The notes: a model not told the origin generated them from the sequence alone. Shown: positions 1-7,955, counted from the stretch's first letter. The stretch: 15,649 nt of DNA from JARDZI01 sp041639705 (GCA_041639705.1 JBEQBT010000053.1:1-15649), one strand, 5' to 3'. Numbers and translations are program-made.

Positions 1-654
1 CTGACCAGGTCTTTTGCTTAATACAACAACTCTATCCGATATTGCCACAGCTTCAGCAATATCATGTGTAACCATAATTGAAGTTTTACCCTCACCTTTA
101 ATAATCTTATAAACCTCATCGGATACTGCCAGTCTTGTTTGATAATCAACAGCAGAAAAGGGTTCATCTAATAACAGTATTTCTGGATTTGTTGCGAGAG
201 TTCTAATAAGTGCCACCCTTTGTCTCATCCCGCCTGAAAGTTGATGAGGATAATAATCCTTAAATCCTAAAAGCCCATATTTTTTTAGTATATTTTCTAC
301 ATTTTTTATAGAATCTTTATTATATTTACCCTGAATTTCAAGCCCTAGGGTGATGTTTTTTATTATGCTTCTCCACTCAAACAGATGGTCCTTTTGAAGC
401 ATATACCCAATTTTATTGGATGTTTTGTTACAGGGATAAATTATCTCGGAGCCATCTAATAGAATTTTGCCTGAAGAGGGCCTTAAAAGCCCTGCTATAG
501 CTGATAATAGTGTAGATTTACCACAACCAGATGGGCCAACTATACTTATAAATTCTCCATCATTAACATCCAGGGTTAAGTCATATACTGCAGCTGTTTC
601 ACCATCTAATGTATGGTAGATCATTGAAAGATTTTCAATTTTAAGCTTAGACAT
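1..654 (-). CDS. ABC transporter ATP-binding protein, nitrate/sulfonate/taurine type (C-terminus cut by window edge)
   Basis: This is the ATPase of an ABC importer that works on the inner face of the membrane and pairs with the lipoprotein encoded just upstream. The frame is open from the ATG at 654 to the first base of the window, giving 218 residues with the C-terminus missing. Visible motifs are Walker A GPSGCGKST (residues 40-48), the ABC signature LSGGM (139-143), Walker B ending in LLLDEP (Asp163, Glu164) followed by the D-loop, and the switch histidine in VTHD (His197). A GGGGGG-type ribosome binding site lies just before the ATG. It starts 32 bp after the stop of the substrate-binding gene, so the two form one operon. 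The overall pattern fits SsuB/TauB/NrtD-like ATPases. The permease is not visible and probably lies beyond the left edge. The substrate cannot be read from the sequence. Confidence 0.93.
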   Translation of the reverse strand, partial: MSKLKIENLSMIYHTLDGETAAVYDLTLDVNDGEFISIVGPSGCGKSTLLSAIAGLLRPSSGKILLDGSEIIYPCNKTSNKIGYMLQKDHLFEWRSIIKNITLGLEIQGKYNKDSIKNVENILKKYGLLGFKDYYPHQLSGGMRQRVALIRTLATNPEILLLDEPFSAVDYQTRLAVSDEVYKIIKGEGKTSIMVTHDIAEAVAISDRVVVLSKRPGQ

Positions 655-686
655 TATTGTACCCCCCTGAAAGTGTAAAAATATAG

Positions 687-1709
687 CTATTTCTTAACCT
701 GCTTTGCTGCCTCTTCTGCAAATTTTGTTGTTACTATATCCTTATATGGTGGTCTCTCAGGAATAAGATCAGCCTGATAGGATTGAATTACGTCCATGAG
801 CCTTGTAAGTGCTGCCTCCCCTAATACTAAATCTTTACTCCAAGTATCCTGTGATTTATATCTATCAATAACTGTAGCAAGCATATCTACATCAGCACCT
901 GGGAAAAAGCTTATTATAGCTTCTGATACTTCCTTTGAAGAATGTGATTCAACCCAGAGATTACCCTTATATAGTGCATTTGTGAAATTTTGAATAATAG
1001 TAGGATTCTTTTCTATATAGGACTTTAATGCATAGAAACTGGTATAAGGTATTTCTCCTGAGGCCTTACCAATAGAGGAAACAATATAGCCCTTATTCTC
1101 CTTTTCAAGCATACTTCCAGTTGGCTCAAATAGAGCAACATAATCACCAGTGCCTGTTGTAAAAGCCCCCGCTGTTGCAGTAAATGCAAGATTCGTAATT
1201 ACATTCACATCTTTTCCTAGAACCAAACCATGGTTCTTTAAAATATATTCAAGTGTCATTTCAGGAACTCCACCTGGACGTCCTCCAATTATTGTCTTAC
1301 CCCTAAGACTTTCCCATTTAAAATTCTCCTCTTTATTTCTTCCAACGAGGAAGGAACCATCTCTTTTAGTTAATTGTGCAAACACTACTGTATAGTCTTC
1401 TCTACCTTGAGTATATAAATAAATAACCTGCTCTGGTCCGCTGAAGCCAATATCTGCTCCACCAGATATTACCTGCTGCATTGTCTTATCCGCACCTTGG
1501 CCTGTGGTTAGGTCAATCTTAATTCCCTCTTCCTCAAAAAAGCCCTCATTTATTGCAGCATACATTGGTGCATAAAATATGGATCTTACAACTTCATTTA
1601 AATTTATCTTTACAAGCTCTGTAGTTTTCTCCTTTTTACATCCTGAAAGAAGTGAAACTAATAATAAAATTGAAAGTACTGCACTAACAATCTTCAGGTG
1701 TTTTCTCAT
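687..1709 (-). CDS. ABC transporter substrate-binding lipoprotein, NMT1/SsuA-like
   Basis: This 340-residue extracellular lipoprotein captures the solute for the neighbouring ABC ATPase. It has a typical lipoprotein signal: basic MRKHLK, a hydrophobic core, then the lipobox LSGC with the lipidated cysteine at residue 24. The mature part opens with VVRSIFYAPMYAAINEGFF, followed by GADIGFSGPEQ. This is the usual beginning of NMT1/THI5-like and SsuA-like binding proteins (nitrate, sulfonate, taurine, thiamine-pyrimidine). GGAGGG sits 6 bp before the ATG. No TPP, FMN or SAM riboswitch is visible upstream, so the ligand (pyrimidine, sulfonate or other) stays open. The gene is divergent from the DUF554 gene across 141 bp and is first in its operon. 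No clear minus-strand promoter was found. Confidence 0.9.
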   Translation of the reverse strand: MRKHLKIVSAVLSILLLVSLLSGCKKEKTTELVKINLNEVVRSIFYAPMYAAINEGFFEEEGIKIDLTTGQGADKTMQQVISGGADIGFSGPEQVIYLYTQGREDYTVVFAQLTKRDGSFLVGRNKEENFKWESLRGKTIIGGRPGGVPEMTLEYILKNHGLVLGKDVNVITNLAFTATAGAFTTGTGDYVALFEPTGSMLEKENKGYIVSSIGKASGEIPYTSFYALKSYIEKNPTIIQNFTNALYKGNLWVESHSSKEVSEAIISFFPGADVDMLATVIDRYKSQDTWSKDLVLGEAALTRLMDVIQSYQADLIPERPPYKDIVTTKFAEEAAKQVKK

Positions 1710-1750
1710 ATTTTACCCTCCACTTTTTAATATCACTTTATAATATGTAA

Positions 1751-1780
1751 TTGATATTTGATATGTCACAATATTATAAT
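1751..1780 (+). promoter_or_regulatory. Probable sigma-A promoter of the DUF554 gene
   Basis: TTGATA (1751-1756), an 18-bp spacer, then a consensus TATAAT (1775-1780). It lies 70 bp before the GTG start at 1851. This is sequence match only. Confidence 0.55.
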
Positions 1781-1850
1781 CATTTGCAGCAATAAAATTT
1801 GATTTTAAAATACTTGGCCTATATAATAAACAATATGGAGGATTGATAAT

Positions 1851-2546
1851 GTGCTAGGAACTATTGTAAATGCTTTCGCAATAATTGCAGGAAGTCTTGT
1901 AGGTTATTTAGTAATTCGATTATTTAAGGGGGGAATACCTGAAAGAATAAATGATACAATAATGAAGGGTATGGCTCTTTCTGTGCTTTTAATTGGTATC
2001 TCAGGAGCATTAGAATATAAGCAAATACTTCTTGTTATTCTTTCAATGGCAATTGGAGGAATTATTGGAGAAGTAATTGATATTGATAAGCAACTTCAAA
2101 AGCTTGGAGATAATCTTGAAAGAAAGTTGAATGGCAGGGGAGGTAAGATATCCCAAGGATTTGTTACAGCCAGCTTAGTATATAGTATAGGTGCAATGGC
2201 AGTTATGGGATCCCTTGAAAGTGGATTAAATGGGAATCATGAAATATTATTTGCAAAGTCTATTATAGACGGAATAACTGCAGTAGTTTTTACTACAACA
2301 CTTGGTATAGGTGTTGCTCTTTCTGCAATAACAGTATTTTTATATCAAGGAACCATAACAATTGGAGCAATATATCTTAAGGATTTGTTGACAGTAGCAG
2401 TAGTTAGCGATATGTCAGCAATTGGTGGATTATTAATAATTGGAATAGCTCTAAATATGATGGGAGTAACAAAGATAAAGGTAGCAAACCTTCTTCCAGC
2501 CGTATTTATACCAATAGTTTATCAGATAATACTGAATGTTTTTTAA
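1851..2546 (+). CDS. DUF554 family integral membrane protein
   Basis: This is a 231-residue, strongly hydrophobic protein. The pattern GTIVNAFAIIAGSLVGYL at the N-terminus, the central YSIGAMAVMGSLESGLNG and the tail NLLPAVFIPIVYQI are typical of the DUF554 (YdfK-like) family, which is usually about 230 residues, so this copy looks complete. I count roughly six to seven membrane segments with a short charged loop (IDKQLQKLGDNLERKLNG) in the middle. The start is GTG at 1851, placed by GGAGG at 1837-1841. An overlapping ATG at 1849 is out of frame and stops after two codons. The family's function is not established. The neighbours give no clear hint, since the importer next door is transcribed away from it. 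No obvious terminator follows. Confidence 0.85.
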   Translation: MLGTIVNAFAIIAGSLVGYLVIRLFKGGIPERINDTIMKGMALSVLLIGISGALEYKQILLVILSMAIGGIIGEVIDIDKQLQKLGDNLERKLNGRGGKISQGFVTASLVYSIGAMAVMGSLESGLNGNHEILFAKSIIDGITAVVFTTTLGIGVALSAITVFLYQGTITIGAIYLKDLLTVAVVSDMSAIGGLLIIGIALNMMGVTKIKVANLLPAVFIPIVYQIILNVF

Positions 2547-2692
2547 TTTCAATGCTTCTAAGAGAATACAATCCCATTTATTAGTTTCCCATTAGCCATT
2601 TTAATTGACAGTATATTTACTTAGCTTTTATTTACTCCTTTTATAATGTAATAAATGTGGATTATTATTAAAATGGTCATAATGTAATTATA

Positions 2693-2720
2693 TTGACAAA
2701 ATATGATATAATACTATAAT
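2693..2720 (+). promoter_or_regulatory. Sigma-A promoter of the valS operon
   Basis: Consensus TTGACA (2693-2698), a 16-bp spacer and consensus TATAAT (2715-2720). Transcription should start near 2727, just before the first helix of the T-box leader. Confidence 0.8.
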
Positions 2721-2726
2721 AAAGAT

Positions 2727-2957
2727 AAATTCATAATTAAGCTGTGAAAAAGAAGATTAGATAGCTAAACCTTATAGAGAGAAAAGTCCTTGGCTGAAAG
2801 ATTTTTCGGGTAAATGGCTGTTGAAGGTAGCTTTGGAGCTTTTCACTTGAACATTAGTAGGGTGAAACGGTTATATCCGTTAAAAAATGAGTGCCGAATA
2901 TTTCGGAATAAAGGTGGTACCGCGGTCCTTCGCCCTTTTTAGGTGAAGGACCTTTTT
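2727..2957 (+). ncRNA. T-box leader (tRNA-Val sensing) upstream of valS
   Basis: This is a cis-acting RNA that binds uncharged tRNA and prevents premature termination when valine is short. The highly conserved T-box sequence AAGGTGGTACCGCG is at 2911-2924 and carries the UGG that pairs with the tRNA acceptor end. It is followed directly by a terminator. The base of Stem I is formed by GTGAAAAAG (about 2743-2751) and CTTTTCAC (about 2838-2845). Smaller helices follow: AACGG/CCGTT near 2866-2881 and CCGAA/TTCGG near 2894-2906. A valine codon GTA at 2827-2829, on the 3' side of Stem I, is a plausible specifier. GTT at 2820-2822 is an alternative, and the fold was not computed. Two genes downstream is valS, which fits a valine specificity. 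Confidence 0.93.
2924..2957 (+). terminator. T-box-controlled terminator
   Basis: GGTCCTTC (2924-2931) pairs with GAAGGACC (2945-2952), followed by TTTTT. The 5' arm begins at the last base of the T-box sequence, so antiterminator and terminator are mutually exclusive. Confidence 0.9.
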
Positions 2958-3016
2958 ATATTATTTATAATAAATAATATGTAAGTTTATTATGTTTAAT
3001 TTCTCAGGAGGTGCAT

Positions 3017-3199
3017 ATGGAAAATATTGATTTACTTAGCATAGTGTTTTTACTTATAGGTTCAATCATGGTATATGGGGCAAAGCATATTTTCAAATTG
3101 TTAAAGATAAATAGGGATAATACTAAATTAGTTGTATTCAAGCTAATTGGATTAGTCATTGCACTTATAGGATTTTTTAGAATAATGGATATTTTTTAG
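3017..3199 (+). CDS. Small membrane protein in the T-box/valS transcript
   Basis: This gene encodes a 60-residue protein that I do not recognise. I chose ATG at 3017, not the in-frame GTG at 3011, because AGGAGG (3006-3011) overlaps that GTG and sits 5 bp before the ATG. The protein has two hydrophobic stretches: IDLLSIVFLLIGSIMVYG near the start, and KLVVFKLIGLVIALIGFF near the end. They are separated by a basic, polar segment (KLLKINRDNTK). It looks like a two-helix membrane hairpin with the positive loop inside. Its TAG stop forms the beginning of the AGGAGGG ribosome binding site of valS, 11 bp before the valS ATG, so the two are probably translationally coupled. It lies downstream of the T-box terminator and should respond to uncharged tRNA-Val. 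Function unknown. Confidence 0.75.
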   Translation: MENIDLLSIVFLLIGSIMVYGAKHIFKLLKINRDNTKLVVFKLIGLVIALIGFFRIMDIF

Positions 3200-3210
3200 G
3201 AGGGATAAAA

Positions 3211-5862
3211 ATGGAAGATAGAAAAAACTTATCAAAAACATATGATCCAAAGGAATTTGAGGATAGATTATATGCTGAATGGCTTCAAGAAGGATACTTT
3301 ACTCCCAAAATTGATGAAAATAAAAAGCCATTTACAATAATGATGCCGCCACCAAATATAACAGGGCAGCTTCATATGGGTCACGCACTTGATAATACTC
3401 TTCAAGATATATTAATAAGATGGAAAAGGATGCAGGGATATTCAGCTCTATGGCTTCCTGGAGAGGATCATGCAAGCATAGCAACAGAGGTTAAAGTTGA
3501 AAATGAACTTGCAAAGCAGGGAATTAATAAAAAGGAAATAGGCAGGGAAAAGTTTTTAGAGCATGTTTGGGAATGGACCCACAACTACAGAGCAAGGATA
3601 AAAAACCAATTTACTAAAATGGGGGTTTCCTGCGACTGGACACGAGAAAGCTTTACGATGGATGAAAATCTTAGCAAAGCTGTAAGAGAAGTATTTGTAA
3701 GATTATATGATAAGGGACTTATATATCAGGGGCACAGAATAATAAATTGGTGTCCAAAATGTATGACAGCAATTTCAGATGCAGAAATAGAATATAGTGA
3801 ACAGGAAGGCAACTTCTGGAATATAAAATATCCTGTTAAGGACAGCAGCGAATATGTTGTAGTTGCAACTACTAGACCTGAAACAATGTTTGGAGATGTT
3901 GCTGTTGCAGTAAATCCAGAGGATACTAGGTACAGCCATCTACTTGGAAAGACACTTATATTGCCACTTGTTAACAGAGAAATACCTGTTATTGCTGATT
4001 CCTATGTAGACAAGGAATTTGGAACAGGGTGTGTTAAAATTACACCTGCACATGATCCAAATGATTTTGAAGTAGGTTTAAGGCATAACCTGGAACAGAT
4101 AGTAGTTATGAACGATAATGGAACTATGAATAGATTAGCTGGAAAATATGAAGGAATGGATAGATATGAAGCAAGGAAGGCAGTAGTTGAAGATTTAAAG
4201 GAACTAAACCTATTAGAAAAAATTCAAGAGCACACACATAATGTAGGCAACCACGATAGATGTGGAACTGTTGTAGAGCCTCTATTATCTAAACAGTGGT
4301 TTGTAAAAATGAAACCACTTGCTGAACCTGCTATAAAGGTGGTTAGGGAAGGTAAAATAGACATTATACCTGAGAGATTCTCTAAAGTATATTTTAATTG
4401 GATGGAAAATATACAGGATTGGTGTATTTCAAGACAGCTGTGGTGGGGGCATAGAATACCAGTATGGTACTGTCAGGACTGTGGAGAAATTATAGTTGCA
4501 ACTGATGAACCAAAGAAGTGTAAAAAGTGCGGCTCAGAAAAACTAGAGCAGGACAAGGATGTTCTTGATACATGGTTCTCATCAGCCCTGTGGCCATTTT
4601 CAACTCTCGGCTGGCCAGATAATACTGAGGATTTGAAGTATTTCTACCCAACGGATGTACTTGTAACAGGATATGACATAATATTCTTCTGGATAGCAAG
4701 AATGATATTCTCTGGAATGGAACAAATGCGGTCAATTCCATTTAAATATGTATTGGTTCATGGACTTGTAAGGGACTCCCAGGGAAGAAAGATGTCAAAA
4801 TCCCTTGGAAATGGTATTGATCCACTTGAAGTCATTGAACAATTTGGAGCAGATGCACTAAGATTTACACTTGCTACAGGTAATTCTCCAGGAAATGATA
4901 TGAGATTCTATATGGAAAGGGTAGAGGCATCAAGGAACTTTGCAAACAAGATTTGGAATGCATCAAGGTTTGTGCTTATGAATCTTGATGAGGACCTTAC
5001 TTCAAAGTATAGAAGTGATGTTGAGAAATATAGAAATTCTGCTGATAAGTGGATACTAACAAGACTGAATGCTGTAATTAAAGAGGTAACTGAAAATCTT
5101 GATAAGTTTGATACAGGAATAGCGGCACAGAAGATATATGATTTTGTATGGTCTGAATTTTGTGATTGGTATATTGAATTGGTAAAACCAAGGCTTTATG
5201 GAGAGGAAGAAACAACTAAGGCAGCTGCACAGCTTACATTGGTTGAAGTATTGGTGGATAGCTTAAAGCTTCTTCATCCATTTATGCCATTTATAACCGA
5301 AGAGGTTTATAAGCACCTTACTAATGAATCACCTTCAATTACTATTGCTAAATGGCCAGAATATAAAGAGACAAGAGTAAATGAAGCAGACGTTAAAAAA
5401 ATGGAGCATGTAATTGAAGCAATTAGGACAGTTAGAAACATACGATCAGAAATGAATGTGCCTAACTCAAGAAAAGCAAAAATAATGATATTACCATCAA
5501 GTAATGAAGCAAGACTGGCATTTGAAGAGGGGAAAATATACTTTGAAAAGCTGGCATCAGCATCTGATATAGTTTTCCCATCAAAGGAGGATGTGCCTCA
5601 GGATGCTATATCAGCAGTAATTTCTGGTGGGGAGATATTCCTTCCACTTGATGACCTGGTTGATAAAGAAAAGGAAATTGAGAGACTTAATAAGGAAAGA
5701 GAGAAACTGGAGAAGGAAGTAGAGAGGGTTTTGAGTAAACTCTCTAACCAAGGATTTGTAAGTAAAGCTCCAGAAAAGGTATTAAATGAAGAAAAGGAAA
5801 AGCAAAGAAAATATCAAGAGATGCTAGATAATGTTATTGAAAGAATTAACAGCTTAAAATAA
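3211..5862 (+). CDS. valS: Valyl-tRNA synthetase
   Basis: This cytoplasmic class I synthetase joins valine to tRNA-Val using ATP and edits mischarged threonine. At 883 residues it has the normal bacterial length. The catalytic signature PPPNITGQLHMGH ends in HMGH (residues 55-58), and the second signature KMSKS is at 527-531. The editing (CP1) domain is recognised by TTRPETMFGD and the GTGCVKITPAHDPNDFEVG region. Two CxxC pairs (Cys421/Cys424 and Cys437/Cys440) look like a zinc knuckle in the insertion. The tRNA-anticodon-binding helical domain carries the usual HPFMPFITEE, and the last about 68 residues are a charged coiled coil, the tRNA arm. AGGAGGG precedes the ATG. Transcription is governed by the T-box leader upstream, and folC follows in the same direction. 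This is the usual clostridial valS-folC order. Confidence 0.98.
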   Translation: MEDRKNLSKTYDPKEFEDRLYAEWLQEGYFTPKIDENKKPFTIMMPPPNITGQLHMGHALDNTLQDILIRWKRMQGYSALWLPGEDHASIATEVKVENELAKQGINKKEIGREKFLEHVWEWTHNYRARIKNQFTKMGVSCDWTRESFTMDENLSKAVREVFVRLYDKGLIYQGHRIINWCPKCMTAISDAEIEYSEQEGNFWNIKYPVKDSSEYVVVATTRPETMFGDVAVAVNPEDTRYSHLLGKTLILPLVNREIPVIADSYVDKEFGTGCVKITPAHDPNDFEVGLRHNLEQIVVMNDNGTMNRLAGKYEGMDRYEARKAVVEDLKELNLLEKIQEHTHNVGNHDRCGTVVEPLLSKQWFVKMKPLAEPAIKVVREGKIDIIPERFSKVYFNWMENIQDWCISRQLWWGHRIPVWYCQDCGEIIVATDEPKKCKKCGSEKLEQDKDVLDTWFSSALWPFSTLGWPDNTEDLKYFYPTDVLVTGYDIIFFWIARMIFSGMEQMRSIPFKYVLVHGLVRDSQGRKMSKSLGNGIDPLEVIEQFGADALRFTLATGNSPGNDMRFYMERVEASRNFANKIWNASRFVLMNLDEDLTSKYRSDVEKYRNSADKWILTRLNAVIKEVTENLDKFDTGIAAQKIYDFVWSEFCDWYIELVKPRLYGEEETTKAAAQLTLVEVLVDSLKLLHPFMPFITEEVYKHLTNESPSITIAKWPEYKETRVNEADVKKMEHVIEAIRTVRNIRSEMNVPNSRKAKIMILPSSNEARLAFEEGKIYFEKLASASDIVFPSKEDVPQDAISAVISGGEIFLPLDDLVDKEKEIERLNKEREKLEKEVERVLSKLSNQGFVSKAPEKVLNEEKEKQRKYQEMLDNVIERINSLK

Positions 5863-5882
5863 GAAATATTAAGACAAAAAGG

Positions 5883-5934
5883 GGTTGGGTCTCATTTCTA
5901 TATAGAGAGCCCCGACCTCTTACTTTTTAGAGGT
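5883..5934 (+). promoter_or_regulatory. Overlapping hairpins between valS and folC
   Basis: The gap of about 80 bp holds two stems that compete. The first pairs GGTTGGGTCTC (5883-5893) imperfectly with GAGAGCCCCGACC (5905-5917). The second pairs ACCTCT (5915-5920) perfectly with AGAGGT (5929-5934). The second stem would bury the folC ribosome binding site. The first stem takes ACC away from it and would free the site. Neither stem is followed directly by a clean run of T, so a terminator is only partly supported. This could tune folC translation relative to valS, or simply be a weak attenuator. Confidence 0.45.
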
Positions 5935-5941
5935 GATTATT

Positions 5942-7234
5942 GTGAATTATAATGAAGCAATTAATTATATTAATAATACTGGAAAGTTTGCAATTAATTT
6001 AGGACTGCAGAGAATAAAAAGACTTTGTGATTTGTCTGGAAACCCAGAAAAGGATTTGAAGGTAATTCATGTTGCAGGAACAAATGGGAAGGGTTCTACT
6101 ACCACATTTATTTCATCTGTACTAATCAGTCAGGGCTATAGGGTTGGAATATATACTTCTCCATACATAGAAAGATTTACTGAAAGAATAAAAATTAATA
6201 ATGATGAAATAAGTGAAAATGAAGTAGCAAGATTGGTAACTGAAATTAGCTCGGATATTGATAAGGTAGAACAGGAGGGTCTTGAGAGACCTACAGAATT
6301 TGAAATTATTACAGCATGTGCATTTAAGTATTTTAAAGAGCAGCAAGTTGATTTTGTTTTATTAGAGGTTGGACTAGGTGGAAGATTTGATGCTACCAAT
6401 ATTGTAAATCCACTATTATCTGTAATTACCACTATTAGTTATGACCATATGAATATACTAGGGGATACCCTTGGTAAAATTGCATTCGAAAAGGCAGGAA
6501 TAATAAAGACTGGTAGACCAGTTGTTATTTACCCACAGGAAAAGGAAGCAATGGATGTATTGTTAGCAGAGGTTGCTAATAAAAATGCAAAGGTTAAGCT
6601 TGTAAGTGATATGAAGTACGAAGTAATAAAGGATTCAATTGATGGAATTAATTTTGATGTTTTAGGAAACAGGGAATATAAGAACTTAAAGCTTAATATG
6701 ACAGGCTCATATCAGTTAATGAATGCATTAACAGGGTTAAAGGCAATTGAGACATTAATTGAAGAAGAAGTTAGTATAGATAATAGGGCAATTTATGAAG
6801 GATTTGCTGCTGCTGCATGGCCAGGGAGATTTGAATTAATACATAGAGAGCCATATATAGTATTAGATGGAGGACATAATATTCAAGGAATAGATGTTCT
6901 TGTTTCAGCATTAAAAAGATATTTTCCTAACAAAAAAATAAGAATAGTATGTGGAATGCTTAGAGACAAGGAATATAATGAAATGGTTGAAAAGCTTACA
7001 GAAATTAGCCAGGATTTTATAACAATCAGGGCAAATAGCCCTAGAGCCCTTTCAGCAGAGGAATTAAGGGCAGTTATTAGGTTAAAGGGGAAAAATGCCG
7101 AGACAGCAGGAAGTATACAAGAGGGAGTAAAAAGTGCTTTAGAGGTTACTGAAAAAGATGAAATATTGGTATTTTGTGGCTCACTTTATATGATAGGTGA
7201 GGTTAGGGGTTTACTTAAAAAAATATTTATATAA
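5942..7234 (+). CDS. folC: Bifunctional folylpolyglutamate synthase / dihydrofolate synthase
   Basis: This cytoplasmic ATP-dependent ligase adds glutamate to (dihydro)pteroate and folates. The Mur-ligase-type P-loop GTNGKGST is at residues 46-53, the second family signature reads DHMNILGDTLGKIAFEKAGI, and LDGGHN begins the C-terminal domain. At 430 residues it has the normal length. The start chosen is GTG at 5942, because AGAGGTG (5929-5935) sits 6 bp before it. An in-frame GTG at 5933 lies inside that ribosome binding site and is unlikely to be used. Whether this enzyme also makes dihydrofolate cannot be told from sequence alone. The gene follows valS at 79 bp and is ended by a strong hairpin at 7257-7298. 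The reading frame is intact. Confidence 0.95.
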   Translation: MNYNEAINYINNTGKFAINLGLQRIKRLCDLSGNPEKDLKVIHVAGTNGKGSTTTFISSVLISQGYRVGIYTSPYIERFTERIKINNDEISENEVARLVTEISSDIDKVEQEGLERPTEFEIITACAFKYFKEQQVDFVLLEVGLGGRFDATNIVNPLLSVITTISYDHMNILGDTLGKIAFEKAGIIKTGRPVVIYPQEKEAMDVLLAEVANKNAKVKLVSDMKYEVIKDSIDGINFDVLGNREYKNLKLNMTGSYQLMNALTGLKAIETLIEEEVSIDNRAIYEGFAAAAWPGRFELIHREPYIVLDGGHNIQGIDVLVSALKRYFPNKKIRIVCGMLRDKEYNEMVEKLTEISQDFITIRANSPRALSAEELRAVIRLKGKNAETAGSIQEGVKSALEVTEKDEILVFCGSLYMIGEVRGLLKKIFI

Positions 7235-7246
7235 TATGTGTATATG

Positions 7247-7378
7247 CTAATTATATAAAGAACAGCATTCAAAGGAATGCTGTTCTTTATATTTTTTATC
7301 TGTCAAGGTTGTATAAGCTGCCATTCTCAGCCCATCACCTATGTCATTGTTAAAAAGTACAACACTACCACCTGTCAT
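7247..7378 (-). pseudogene. Possible remnant of an unrecognised small gene
   Basis: The minus strand between DUF4364 and the folC terminator holds a 43-codon frame that starts MTGGSVVLFNND and continues IGDGLRMAAYTTLTDKK. The first 28 residues read like a real globular protein, and base composition here is less A+T-rich than other gaps in the window. The last about 14 residues are simply the folC terminator hairpin read on the other strand. The ATG at 7378 has no ribosome binding site and sits inside the palindromic repeat. I do not recognise the family. It may be the C-terminal end of a decayed gene, its start replaced by the repeat and its stop lost, or chance. Confidence 0.28.
7257..7298 (+). 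terminator. Rho-independent terminator of the valS-folC operon
   Basis: A perfect 14-bp stem, AAAGAACAGCATTC (7257-7270) with GAATGCTGTTCTTT (7275-7288), loop AAAG, then a T-rich tail (ATATTTTTT). Confidence 0.93.
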
Positions 7379-7400
7379 CCTGAACGTAGTGAAGGATCTT
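7371..7400. repeat. Short palindromic intergenic repeat
   Basis: The unit contains an imperfect palindrome, with ATCCT (7377-7381) facing AGGAT (7393-7397) around GAACGTAGTGA. The type of sequence (GTCAT-C-TGA-CG-AG-GA-GGATCT) resembles short dispersed repeats seen between genes in many bacteria. Its right end supplies the region of the DUF4364 stop codon (TAA, 7399-7401 on the minus strand). There is only one copy in this window, so its repeat nature is inferred. Confidence 0.45.
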
Positions 7401-7917
7401 ATTCAAACAATCCAATTATTTTTCCATAAAATACTTCAGGTTCCTGCTTCCAAAGACTGCATATACTTTTTGCTTTTTCAATTGAATCAACTGAAAGCTT
7501 AAGTTCTACCATAGGCATTCCGCTATTTTCTAATCTTAAAAAAACAGTGTACTTATCTAAACTTTGCTCGTAATCAGCTGATATTTCAACATCATTTTTT
7601 ATGTTTGCAATATTCTTTTTAATATAGTTATCTATTATTTCCCTTTTCTTCTCAGGTATTCTGCTATTAAAAAATTCAAGTGAATCCTTTCCTCTAGGGG
7701 TAATGCTTAACATGTGCTGCTTATTTTTTTTAATATCACTTATAAGACCACTTTCAATTAGTTCTGATAAAAATTGTTGTAGTGAAAAATAGTTAATAAG
7801 ATTGTTTTCAAGAACTATTTGAGTTATATGTGAATTTGATATGGGCATGTTAACTTTACAAAATATATATAGGAGCAAAAGCTTATTTTCAGCAAGTTCA
7901 AGTATATCATTAAACAT
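7399..7917 (-). CDS. DUF4364 family protein (winged-helix-like)
   Basis: This is a 172-residue cytoplasmic protein. The opening MFNDILELAENKLLLLYI and the following helix-rich stretch with TQIVLENNLINYFSLQQFL, then SGLISDI and LSITPRGKDSL, match the DUF4364 family common in clostridia. Its N-terminal half has the layout of a winged helix-turn-helix of the PadR/MarR kind. The C-terminal half (KYTVFLRLENSGMPMVEL onward) is a probable beta-rich domain. I chose ATG at 7917 because TTGGAGGT lies 6 bp before it. The frame is open 10 codons further upstream but without a site for ribosomes. A DNA-binding role is likely from the fold, but targets are not known. It is single, facing the folC terminator. 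Confidence 0.85.
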   Translation of the reverse strand: MFNDILELAENKLLLLYIFCKVNMPISNSHITQIVLENNLINYFSLQQFLSELIESGLISDIKKNKQHMLSITPRGKDSLEFFNSRIPEKKREIIDNYIKKNIANIKNDVEISADYEQSLDKYTVFLRLENSGMPMVELKLSVDSIEKAKSICSLWKQEPEVFYGKIIGLFE

Positions 7918-7955
7918 TTTGTACCTCCAAAGACATCTATTTATCAATTTCTAAG

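Noticed and set aside
3011..3016. GTG at 3011 as start of the small membrane protein
   Set aside because: The GTG overlaps the AGGAGG site; ATG at 3017 has proper spacing.
4490..4741. Minus-strand frame of 83 codons inside valS
   Set aside because: Lies fully within an intact, strongly conserved valS frame, with no ribosome binding site; a shadow.
5933..5941. GTG at 5933 as start of folC
   Set aside because: It is inside the ribosome binding site; GTG at 5942 fits spacing and family length.
7918..7947. Ten-codon N-terminal extension of DUF4364
   Set aside because: No ribosome binding site upstream, while GGAGGT precedes the ATG at 7917, which also matches the usual family start.
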